From assembly GCA_026388865.1 (NCBI GenBank), contig JAPLIX010000167.1, forward strand, positions 1 to 5,801: DNA of 5,801 nt. Reading direction: 5' to 3'. The stretch comes from Pseudomonadota bacterium (GTDB lineage: Bacteria > Desulfobacterota > WTBG01 > CAIYCZ01). The position numbers and the translations under genes were made by a program. Positions within the stretch are counted from its first letter, which is position 1. Each line of letters starts with the position of its first letter. Shown here one piece after another: positions 1 to 5,281 of this stretch. The notes below the pieces were generated by a model. That model did no database searches. It worked only from the letters and a program-made list of their open reading frames with translations, and was not told the origin of the DNA.

Positions 1-173
1 TAGACAGTATAATGGAAAAATATGCTTTACGCGGCGCAGACAGCATTCATTTATCGACGGCGCTCTGGTTACGGCATACTACCGGGGGAGAGATGTTGTT
101 TGTAGCGGCGGATGTGGAACTGCTTCAGGCGGCAAAAAAAGAAAAGATGCAAATATGTAACCCGCAGGATTGA
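1..173 (+). CDS. VapC-type PIN-domain toxin, C-terminal part (5' truncated)
   Basis: The reading frame starting at base 3 is open from the window edge to a TGA at 171-173 and gives 56 residues. It contains LRGADSIHLSTAL followed by LFVAADVELLQAA and ends ICNPQD. In VapC-type PIN domains the first stretch carries the third conserved acidic residue (the Asp of ADxIHL) and the second carries the last Asp (FVSaD-like), before the usual terminal nP motif. PIN toxins are Mg2+-dependent RNases, normally neutralised by a VapB-type antitoxin encoded just upstream. The N-terminal half, with the first acidic residues, and any antitoxin lie outside the window, so whether the toxin is intact cannot be judged. 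It converges with the NlpD-like gene. The family assignment is strong; the exact PIN subfamily is not. Confidence 0.85.
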   Translation, partial: DSIMEKYALRGADSIHLSTALWLRHTTGGEMLFVAADVELLQAAKKEKMQICNPQD

Positions 174-258
174 CCGTTTGTATGACGTGGCCTGAACGCT
201 TTCAGAATAAGCGGGGTCACAAGGCAGGTGTCCACATATTGAAAGTAAAATCAGTGAA

Positions 259-280
259 AGCTCCGCCCTGGCGGGGAGCT
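259..280 (-). terminator. Candidate hairpin terminator after the surE-nlpD operon
   Basis: AGCTCC at 259-264 pairs with GGAGCT at 275-280, and GC-rich bases between them can extend the stem with a small bulge. It lies 10 bp beyond the stop codon of the NlpD-like gene. Read on the minus strand the hairpin is followed by TTTCACTGATTTT, which is T-rich but broken. It may end the leftward operon and perhaps also block the converging toxin transcript. The imperfect T tract makes this tentative. Confidence 0.35.
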
Positions 281-290
281 GCACTGGAAA

Positions 291-1001
291 TCAGGGCAGA
301 TAAAACAGAGGATTTCGCGCCTGATTTTTTTCGCGTATCTGGAAGTGAAGACGCGGTGCTCTGTTGCCTTCCCCAGAGCCGCCAGTAGTTGCAATCACCT
401 GCCGCGTCTTCACCGCATCACCTTTTTTCGCCAGATTGGTCTTATTGTTGGCATACACGGTTGCGTATTTATCCCGGTGCTGAATGATTATAGTCTTTCC
501 ATAGCCCTTGAGATCCGAAGAAAAAACCACCTGACCGTCATAAGCAGCCACCACTGAGGTGCCGGGAGCGACGGCAATATCAATCCCATCATTTTTAAAT
601 CCATTGTCAATCCCGAACTGAGTGATGACCGGCCCTTTCACCGGCCAGATAAAAATCCCCTTTTTCATGACAATCCCCGGTGTTGTTCCTTCACTATCCT
701 GCTGTGATGCTTTTACTTTGAGCTGCTGCCTGGCTCCGGGAATAAAAAGCTTGTCACCGACTTTTATCCGGGCAGGATTTTTAATATTATTCAGCTCTGC
801 TACCTCCTGGATGCTTACTTTATAGGTTTTGCATATCCGCCACAGGGTCTCGTTTTTACCAATGATATGGTAGAGTCCCTCAGACTTATTAGTAGGCGGC
901 GGGAGAGGGGCAGGGGGAGTGACTCTGGAAACACAAGCCAGAAGGCTAATAAGTAAAAGGATAATGAATGAAAATTTTAACCGTAGCACAACAAATTGCA
1001 T
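291..1001 (-). CDS. nlpD: NlpD-like lipoprotein: LysM plus degenerate LytM (M23) domain
   Basis: This is a predicted 236-residue envelope lipoprotein. The signal peptide ends in LLAC with Cys23 as the lipidation site. A Pro-rich linker follows, then one LysM repeat (about residues 44-88, YHIIGKNETLW to KVGDKLFIP) that should bind glycan strands. The C-terminal LytM/M23 fold starts at about 119 and ends RNPLFYLP. The first zinc His of HxGxD is Asn137 (NDGID, Asp141 kept), the His of YAH is Asn185, and the HxH is RLH (Arg217, His219). This loss of ligands is typical of NlpD and EnvC, which activate amidases rather than cut peptidoglycan. It is the last gene of the surE operon, as nlpD follows surE in many Proteobacteria, and an amidase is encoded nearby. 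I chose the ATG at 1001, 6 nt after the preceding stop; a TTG at 1007 is also in frame. Neither has a convincing Shine-Dalgarno sequence, so translational coupling is likely. Confidence 0.88.
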   Translation of the reverse strand: MQFVVLRLKFSFIILLLISLLACVSRVTPPAPLPPPTNKSEGLYHIIGKNETLWRICKTYKVSIQEVAELNNIKNPARIKVGDKLFIPGARQQLKVKASQQDSEGTTPGIVMKKGIFIWPVKGPVITQFGIDNGFKNDGIDIAVAPGTSVVAAYDGQVVFSSDLKGYGKTIIIQHRDKYATVYANNKTNLAKKGDAVKTRQVIATTGGSGEGNRAPRLHFQIREKNQARNPLFYLP

Positions 1002-1007
1002 GTTCAA

Positions 1008-1466
1008 TTAAACTTTTTTTTGAATGAGTGATAGAGCCTTTTCAACAGCTTCGCGGGCTGTTTTTACCTGGATGACACGGGGATCAACATTCCAGGTGTT
1101 AAGTCCCACCACCGGTTTTCCCAGTTTCAGTGCTATGGCTATCTCTGAAAGAGTTCCATACCCTCCCTCAATAGCTATCAAAACCGTTGAGGAGCGTACG
1201 ACAAGAATGTTGCGTGCATGGCTAAGACCGGTTACTATCGGTATATCAATATAGTGATTTGCTTCATCGGATTCAAAACCGGGCAAAATTCCCACGGTCA
1301 GGCCTCCGGCATCCTGGGCACCCCTGGCAGCACTTTCCATGATACCTCCCAGTCCGCCACAAATGAGCACAGCCTTATGCTGTGCGATCAACGAGCCAAC
1401 TTCATAGGCATGTGCTGAACCTGCAGCCGAGCATTCTCCTGCGCCAATAACCCCAATATGGATCAT
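1008..1466 (-). CDS. TIGR00725-type SLOG-fold protein (LOG/DprA-related)
   Basis: This is a complete 152-residue soluble protein with a Rossmann-like SLOG fold. Visible motifs are an N-terminal GVIGAG strand-loop (residues 5-10), CGGLGGIM (36-43), LSHARN with Arg85, and EGGYGTLSEIA (100-110) with Glu108. The last is the PGGxGTxxE motif of LOG phosphoribohydrolases with Pro replaced by Glu. Length and motif order match the TIGR00725 family, whose biochemical role is not established. Relatives bind nucleotides or cleave the N-glycosidic bond of nucleoside monophosphates, so a nucleotide ligand is a reasonable inference. The ATG at 1466 has a good ribosome site, GGTGAG at 1475-1480, inside the 19-nt gap after surE. 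Its place between a nucleotidase and an NlpD-like gene suggests co-transcription, but gives no clear functional link to the cell envelope. Confidence 0.85.
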   Translation of the reverse strand: MIHIGVIGAGECSAAGSAHAYEVGSLIAQHKAVLICGGLGGIMESAARGAQDAGGLTVGILPGFESDEANHYIDIPIVTGLSHARNILVVRSSTVLIAIEGGYGTLSEIAIALKLGKPVVGLNTWNVDPRVIQVKTAREAVEKALSLIQKKV

Positions 1467-1485
1467 AGAAACTCACCGGGGCTGG

Positions 1486-2226
1486 TCATATTTTCCATTT
1501 TTTAAGTGTATCCATGAACGCAAAATTGGTGTGATCAGTCTTCAGCGGCGTTATGGAAATGAAACGGTCAGCTATTGCCTGAAAATCTGATTCATCAACC
1601 TGTTGAAATTTAATTTCATTTCCACCAATCCAGTAATATTTACTCCCCCGGGGATCTACTTTTTCTATGACGGAGTTATCATAAATACTTTTACCTTGTC
1701 GGGTAATTCTACAGGTTTTGATTTCCCTGCCTTTGGTATCCGGCACATTAACATTAAGGAATGTATCAGAGGAAAGGCCATAGCGTAATACCCGTTGAGC
1801 CAGTTTTTTTGCAAACAGGGCCGAGGGCTGAAATTTAAAGTTGCTGCGCGCTGCCAGGGATATGGCAAATGCAGGCACTCCCAGTAACGTTGCTTCAAAA
1901 GCCGCAGAAATTGTGCCTGAGTATGAGACATCATCCCCAAGGTTAGCCCCTTTGTTTATTCCTGAGACAAGCAACGAGGGTTTTGCAGGCAGCAGTCCAT
2001 TGATGGCAAGGTTGACACAATCGCTCGGCGTGCCATTGACTGCAAAACGGCGGGCAGATATCTTTTCCACTCTGAGAGGACGATGCAGCGTGAGAGCACG
2101 ACCGATAGCGTTCCGCTCTCTGTCTGGAGCAACAACCCAGACCTGTCCCATGTCTTGTAAAGCTTTCTTTAAATCCCTGAGTCCCGGAGAATTTATACCG
2201 TCATCATTTGTTATAAGTATTATCAT
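1486..2226 (-). CDS. surE: 5'/3'-nucleotidase SurE
   Basis: SurE is a cytoplasmic, divalent-metal-dependent phosphatase that removes phosphate from nucleoside monophosphates. The 246-residue product has the normal length and all the family landmarks: the N-terminal ITNDDG with metal ligands Asp8 and Asp9, PDRERNAIGRALTL (34-47), VNGTPSDCV, SGINKGANLGDDVSYSGT (88-105) with ligand Asn95, and the C-terminal ISITPLKTDHT. The metal-ligand Ser39 of characterised SurE proteins is Asn here (RERN). The other catalytic signatures are intact, so activity is likely but not certain. It is the first gene of the leftward operon with the SLOG and nlpD-like genes. The ATG at 2226 fits the conserved MxILxTNDDG start exactly. 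No Shine-Dalgarno sequence precedes it (TTTTAAGTTA), only AT-rich DNA. Confidence 0.96.
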   Translation of the reverse strand: MIILITNDDGINSPGLRDLKKALQDMGQVWVVAPDRERNAIGRALTLHRPLRVEKISARRFAVNGTPSDCVNLAINGLLPAKPSLLVSGINKGANLGDDVSYSGTISAAFEATLLGVPAFAISLAARSNFKFQPSALFAKKLAQRVLRYGLSSDTFLNVNVPDTKGREIKTCRITRQGKSIYDNSVIEKVDPRGSKYYWIGGNEIKFQQVDESDFQAIADRFISITPLKTDHTNFAFMDTLKKWKI

Positions 2227-2237
2227 TAACTTAAAAT

Positions 2238-2266
2238 AATATATTATAAAATTTTATTTGTGTCTA
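2238..2266 (-). promoter_or_regulatory. Candidate sigma70-type promoter for surE (proximal)
   Basis: On the minus strand, TAGACA (2266-2261) and TATATT (2243-2238) are each one base off consensus and are separated by exactly 17 bp. Transcription would start about 5 nt before the surE ATG, giving an almost leaderless mRNA, which would fit the missing Shine-Dalgarno sequence. Chance matches are common in DNA this AT-rich, so confidence is low. Confidence 0.35.
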
Positions 2267-2280
2267 ATTAAATTTTATTT
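2249..2280. repeat. 11-bp direct repeat with 21-bp period
   Basis: AAATTTTATTT occurs identically at 2249-2259 and 2270-2280. The 21-bp period is two DNA helical turns, so both copies face the same side. The repeat overlaps the proximal surE promoter candidate. The low base complexity of the island means this could be coincidence. Confidence 0.4.
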
Positions 2281-2296
2281 TAATATTATTAATCAA

Positions 2297-2325
2297 ATAT
2301 TAATTTTAAATATAATTTAATACAA
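2297..2325 (-). promoter_or_regulatory. Candidate sigma70-type promoter for surE (distal)
   Basis: On the minus strand, TTGTAT (2325-2320) is followed after 17 bp by TAATAT (2302-2297). It would give a leader of about 65 nt. It competes with the proximal candidate, and the same caution about chance matches in AT-rich DNA applies. Confidence 0.25.
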
Positions 2326-2354
2326 AATAATAAATAAAAGAGGTGTTGATTTTT

Positions 2355-2384
2355 TTGTTGAAACTGGTTAGATTTGAGTATAAG
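2355..2384 (+). promoter_or_regulatory. Candidate promoter for the JAMM gene
   Basis: TATAAG at 2379-2384 is a good -10 box. Upstream, TTGAAA at 2358-2363 gives a 15-bp spacer and TTGTTG at 2355-2360 gives 18 bp. The AT-rich island sits just upstream, where an UP element would be expected. A start near 2391 would leave a leader of about 160 nt. Confidence 0.35.
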
Positions 2385-2552
2385 GGATGCCGGAGAAACT
2401 GCTCTGCGAATAGCAAACTGCGCATTACCATATTCTTCGCCAGCACTTTACATGAAATATGAATATAAAAACCTGAAGAGTAAGTCAATCGAAAACCATT
2501 CACTGAAATTAATTTAGCTTTTTAAGATCAGTTCTGTTGCTTGGAATCAGAA
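2385..2552 (+). other. Probable long 5' leader of the JAMM gene; no gene seen
   Basis: With the AT-rich island this makes a gap of about 326 bp without a coding gene. Base composition here is closer to that of the genes. I looked for riboswitch signatures (including the c-di-GMP GEMM type), tRNA-like folds and a small gene and found none convincing. If the promoter at 2355-2384 is right, this stretch is transcribed as leader RNA. Confidence 0.4.
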
Positions 2553-3071
2553 ATGGAAATCTATATAGCAGAGAATGCATTTTTAGGAATGATATTAGCC
2601 ACCGTAGAAACATTTCATCGGGAGTGTATGGGACTGCTGGTGGGGATTAAAAAAGAGACCGGAGGTTTCTTGCTGCAGCATGCCATCCCTTATCAGACCG
2701 CAACCAGGAGTAACATAGAAGTCTATCCCAGTTACAAGGTACAAAAAAGGATGCAAAAGGCACTTTCAAATTTTTCTCATATGGAGTTGATTGGCGATTT
2801 TCATTCCCATCCTTCATGGGGTGATCTCAGGTATGATACCAAGCCGAGTGCAGGCGACCTGGAACACATGAGCGCGGGAAATATTTATACCATTATCAGT
2901 ATCAATGAGGCTGCCAAGAAACAGCAGTGGAAATATAATAAGGATGGCACTGTTTCAGGAAGCGTCAATGGATACTTTTTAAAGGTTGGTGCATGGTATC
3001 TGGACGAAACTGACGGTAAAGAGAAAATGGCAAGTATTCGTTGTCCGTTTGCTCTTGACCTGAAGGTATGA
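2553..3071 (+). CDS. Stand-alone JAMM/MPN+ (JAB) metalloprotease-like protein
   Basis: The 172-residue product is a single MPN/JAB domain with the whole JAMM zinc signature: Glu24 in ECMGLLVG, His84 and His86 in GDFHSHP, and Ser99 and Asp102 in PSAGD. Bacterial JAMM proteins cleave isopeptide or peptide bonds, for example removing sulfur-carrier or ubiquitin-like proteins from targets. This one has no ubiquitin-like, ThiS/MoaD-like or E1-like gene beside it in the window, so the substrate is unknown. The loop between HSHP and SxxD is 11 residues, longer than the common 7. No signal peptide or membrane segment is visible, so it is probably cytoplasmic. I chose the ATG at 2553 because a GGA core at 2543-2545 lies 7 nt before it; an in-frame TTG at 2541 would add four residues. 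The gene ends 22 bp from the convergent amidase stop, with no obvious terminator between them. Confidence 0.88.
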   Translation: MEIYIAENAFLGMILATVETFHRECMGLLVGIKKETGGFLLQHAIPYQTATRSNIEVYPSYKVQKRMQKALSNFSHMELIGDFHSHPSWGDLRYDTKPSAGDLEHMSAGNIYTIISINEAAKKQQWKYNKDGTVSGSVNGYFLKVGAWYLDETDGKEKMASIRCPFALDLKV

Positions 3072-3093
3072 TTTGTTCTGATCCAGCTGCCTA

Positions 3094-5097
3094 TTACCTG
3101 TTATTTAATGTATTAAGAAGAGCTTGATAAATATTTGATACCGCAGCAGAAGATTTTTGAAGAGCGTTCTGCGGCAGCCTTATCCAAACAGCAGGCATGG
3201 CAGTTTGGATAACCAGAAAATGCTCTGAAATTAAGGGCGTGCATTTCTTCCATTTCCCATCTCTGTTGTTCTCAAACTCCTGACACATATTCTCTGATAA
3301 TAGCTTTCCCACAGCACTTTTATGATAATATCCGGACGAAAGCTCTCTTCGTGTAATTTCAATGCTAATAAAAAGGTCAGCCTTGATCCCGGATGCGATT
3401 AATATTCTTTCTTTGAATGATGGAGCGGGCTCATTTTCCCAGGTTAAGAAAACAGTACCGCCGGCATATTCGATTTTTTTTCTCAGTTCAGTTATGATGG
3501 GCAGGGACTTTTTTGTAAAACCTGCCTGGTCAATGATAATCTTTTTATTGAGCAATATCCCCCCATCTATTTGATTAAGAATGATATTTTCTCTTATCAT
3601 CGTGCCTTTGCTCAGAACTGTCTTAAGAGTAACGGGGAGAAATCCTTTTTTCGAAATGGTGTAGATGGCTGATCCGGAAGACATAGTGCCAGCAAAAGCA
3701 AGCCCTCGTTCATCAGAAACAGCAATCTGTTGCCCGTTTGAGATGAGTTCAGCCCCTGCGAGCGGATTACCAGCAGAGCCCCTGATGGTTGCCAGAAAAA
3801 GCGCCTCCTCCGGGATAGCAAATTTTATGCTGGTTTTTGTACGTATGGTGCCTGCCGTGGCACTGAGTATAACCGCACGGGTCTCTGTACCCGAGGTCAG
3901 AATGGCCCGCGCATGTCCGCCCCTGGTGAGCAGGGCTGACGCTGAAAGTCTTCCGCCGGTTGTTGTCAGCGTCACCGGGGTACCATCAATGACCGGCCGC
4001 TTCAGATAATCAAGTACTGAAACATCTATTGCAGTTGATGAAACACCGTCCGGTGGAATGACCGGGAAAACGGGTTTTATTTCTACGGAGGAGGGAGGGG
4101 CTGATAGCGTGAATGAAGAACACGTTTCCGGAGAATTATTCCCAGCCCTGTTTTTTGCAGTGATGCAAACGGTATGCTGCCCGTTTTCAAGGGGTTCCGG
4201 AGGTATAAAGGCAATGGTACTGTCATGGTTGAAGAAAAAAGAGCTGTAGCGCTTGCCATCAAGTTTTAATGCTATGGACGCAGAATCAACTCGATTATTG
4301 CCGGCCCCGGAAATAATCCGGGCTTTTATTTCAGGCCGGGGGAAGGTGAGTGTTATATTGTCCGGATACAGGTCAGCTATCACCGGAACCCCCTTTTGAT
4401 AGTAGGAGAGTATGCCGTCAAAATAGCCCTCTGCCTCAAGCTGCAGGGTGCGTTGATATGATAACTTATCTTCATTACGTTTATTGGAAATAAATGAGGA
4501 TTCCCCCAGGATTGCCGCAGCCGTGGAAGTCCTCAAAACGCGATAGTTGCCAGTATAGATGTTTCCCTCTGAGACATTCAGTTTCTTCCTTAGTCCCTGA
4601 AGGATGTTTTTTGCAATGTCGCGTGATGGGCCGGTATCAGACATTTTATAATAGATCTGAATATCATTTCTATTCCGCCGGTTTATATCGGCATTATGGT
4701 GGATACTGATAAAAAGGTCAGCATTGTTCTGGTTGGCCATGGCTGAACGGGCATCCAGGTCTTTCTCAAGAGAAAACACGGCACTGGTGTCAACACTGGT
4801 GTCAGCACTGCGGGTAAGAAGAGCATTCACTCCGGCGTATTTTAGCAGCCCCCATAAATAAAGAGCCACCCCCAGATTAGCTTCTGCCTCCTGCAATCCT
4901 TGTGGCCCCAGAGCTCCATGCTCAGGTCCCCCGTGCCCCGGATCAATAACAATCGTTTTTCCCCGCAGGGGGCCGGTTTCAATTTGATTTATCTTCAGGG
5001 TCGATGGTGGCGGCCAGGAGGGTTTGATGCATCCGCACACAAAGCCGCACAGGGCTGAAAGAAGCAGGGATATCGCAAGATGTCTTTTTATTACCAT
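3094..5097 (-). CDS. Multidomain N-acetylmuramoyl-L-alanine amidase (Amidase_3), predicted lipoprotein
   Basis: This zinc amidase should cut the bond between MurNAc and the stem L-Ala in peptidoglycan. The 667-residue protein starts with a signal peptide ending VCGC (probable lipid Cys23; Cys at -2 is unusual). The catalytic Amidase_3 domain (about 45-230) is complete: His55 in IDPGHGG, Glu70 in LQEAEANL, His133 in LFISIHHNAD, and Glu199 in ILGESSFISN. The stretch between His133 and Glu199 is short, without the inhibitory helix insert known from AmiA/B/C. Then come an Ig-like segment (about 243-331, NGQHTV...NRAGNN), a Big_1/invasin-like segment (about 336-428), a carboxypeptidase-regulatory-like beta segment (about 431-509, PLAGAELIS...DERG) and a degenerate second amidase-like domain (about 516-645). 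The usual size is nearer 200-450 residues. The ATG at 5097 fits the signal peptide, though no Shine-Dalgarno sequence is evident. It is convergent with the JAMM gene and divergent from the deacylase. Confidence 0.93.
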   Translation of the reverse strand: MVIKRHLAISLLLSALCGFVCGCIKPSWPPPSTLKINQIETGPLRGKTIVIDPGHGGPEHGALGPQGLQEAEANLGVALYLWGLLKYAGVNALLTRSADTSVDTSAVFSLEKDLDARSAMANQNNADLFISIHHNADINRRNRNDIQIYYKMSDTGPSRDIAKNILQGLRKKLNVSEGNIYTGNYRVLRTSTAAAILGESSFISNKRNEDKLSYQRTLQLEAEGYFDGILSYYQKGVPVIADLYPDNITLTFPRPEIKARIISGAGNNRVDSASIALKLDGKRYSSFFFNHDSTIAFIPPEPLENGQHTVCITAKNRAGNNSPETCSSFTLSAPPSSVEIKPVFPVIPPDGVSSTAIDVSVLDYLKRPVIDGTPVTLTTTGGRLSASALLTRGGHARAILTSGTETRAVILSATAGTIRTKTSIKFAIPEEALFLATIRGSAGNPLAGAELISNGQQIAVSDERGLAFAGTMSSGSAIYTISKKGFLPVTLKTVLSKGTMIRENIILNQIDGGILLNKKIIIDQAGFTKKSLPIITELRKKIEYAGGTVFLTWENEPAPSFKERILIASGIKADLFISIEITRRELSSGYYHKSAVGKLLSENMCQEFENNRDGKWKKCTPLISEHFLVIQTAMPAVWIRLPQNALQKSSAAVSNIYQALLNTLNNR
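3163..3552 (-). other. Degenerate second Amidase_3-like domain inside the amidase
   Basis: These bases encode residues 516-645 of the amidase. The order of motifs repeats that of the catalytic domain. KKIIIDQAG matches KTIVIDPGHG, LRKKIEYAGGTVFLT matches LWGLLKYAGVNALLT, ADLFISIE matches ADLFISIH, GYYHKSAVGKLL resembles the IYYKMSDTG region, and TAMPAVWIR matches the family pattern PavLvE. At the aligned active-site positions His55 becomes Gly526, His133 becomes Glu580 and Glu199 becomes Arg640; the region of Glu70 is missing or not alignable. I infer a pseudoenzyme copy used for binding or regulation. This rests on an alignment by eye. Confidence 0.7.
4782..4810. repeat. 12-bp tandem repeat (2.4 copies) within the amidase gene
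   Basis: CACTGGTGTCAA (4782-4793) is followed by CACTGGTGTCAG (4794-4805) and a partial CACTG. On the coding strand it yields ADTSVDTSAV (about residues 98-107), a repeated DTS unit in the loop after the LLTR strand. The reading frame is kept. It looks like a recent slippage duplication in a surface loop of the catalytic domain. Confidence 0.75.
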
Positions 5098-5166
5098 AAT
5101 GACAGAGAACGGCTCGGCCCAGCGTTTAAGTGCAACGTGCTAACTGCCACGTGTTTGTTGTGCTAT

Positions 5167-5195
5167 TGATTACCGTGGAGATAAAAATTTTTCAA
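5167..5195 (-). promoter_or_regulatory. Weak candidate promoter for the amidase gene
   Basis: On the minus strand, TTGAAA (5195-5190) lies 17 bp before TAATCA (5172-5167). The -35 is good and the -10 is poor. It is correctly placed about 70 bp ahead of the amidase ATG in the 184-bp divergent gap, and I see no better alternative on this strand. Confidence 0.2.
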
Positions 5196-5215
5196 CTAAA
5201 TAATGAGATGCATAA

Positions 5216-5244
5216 TTTACTTGTGGTTTGTCCAAACTTATAAT
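5216..5244 (+). promoter_or_regulatory. Sigma70-type promoter for the deacylase gene, with a palindrome in its spacer
   Basis: TTTACT (5216-5221) and a consensus TATAAT (5239-5244) are separated by 17 bp. The start would fall near 5251, leaving a leader of about 30 nt. A perfect 12-bp palindrome, GTTTGTCCAAAC in the form GTTTG-TC-CAAAC, occupies 5226-5237 inside the spacer. A regulator bound there would block RNA polymerase, so it is a possible operator. A second TATAAT at 5265-5270 lacks a matching -35. Confidence 0.5.
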
Positions 5245-5281
5245 AGGGAATTCTTAGATATACGTATAATGAAAGTTGCCC

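Larger units (their letters stand above)
2227..2340. other. AT-rich island between surE and the JAMM gene
   Basis: Only 7 of these 114 bases are G or C (about 6%), in sharp contrast to the roughly balanced coding DNA on both sides. It lies directly upstream of surE and contains candidate surE promoters and an 11-bp direct repeat. I find no credible gene in it. It could act as an easily melted promoter region, an UP-element-like activator region, or a site for a nucleoid-associated silencer; the sequence does not decide between these. Confidence 0.8.

Noticed and set aside
197..213. Hairpin CGCTT-loop-AAGCG after the PIN toxin gene
   Set aside because: The stem is only 5 bp with a 7-nt loop and no following T run, so it is too weak to call a terminator.
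170..388. 72-residue plus-strand ORF following the PIN toxin
   Set aside because: Most of it is antisense to the NlpD-like gene end and the candidate terminator; no family resemblance and no ribosome site.
1841..2239. 132-residue plus-strand ORF opposite surE
   Set aside because: It is antisense to a fully recognisable SurE with intact motifs, and its translation has no domain character.
2306..2503. 65-residue minus-strand ORF in the surE/JAMM intergenic region
   Set aside because: It runs into the AT-rich island, overlaps the likely JAMM promoter and leader, shows no family motif and has no ribosome site. It is most likely a chance ORF.
2385..2552. c-di-GMP (GEMM) or other known riboswitch upstream of the JAMM gene
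   Set aside because: The characteristic conserved stretches are absent and no strong stem-loop set is apparent by eye.
3072..3093. Shared bidirectional terminator between the convergent JAMM and amidase genes
   Set aside because: The 22-bp gap and its borders contain no convincing GC-rich hairpin with a T tract.
3665..4009. 114-residue plus-strand ORF opposite the amidase
   Set aside because: It lies wholly inside the Ig-like/regulatory-like part of the amidase on the other strand, with no motif of its own.
5148..5153. CACGTG palindrome in the amidase/deacylase gap
   Set aside because: A six-base palindrome occurs often by chance, and nothing flanking it extends the symmetry.
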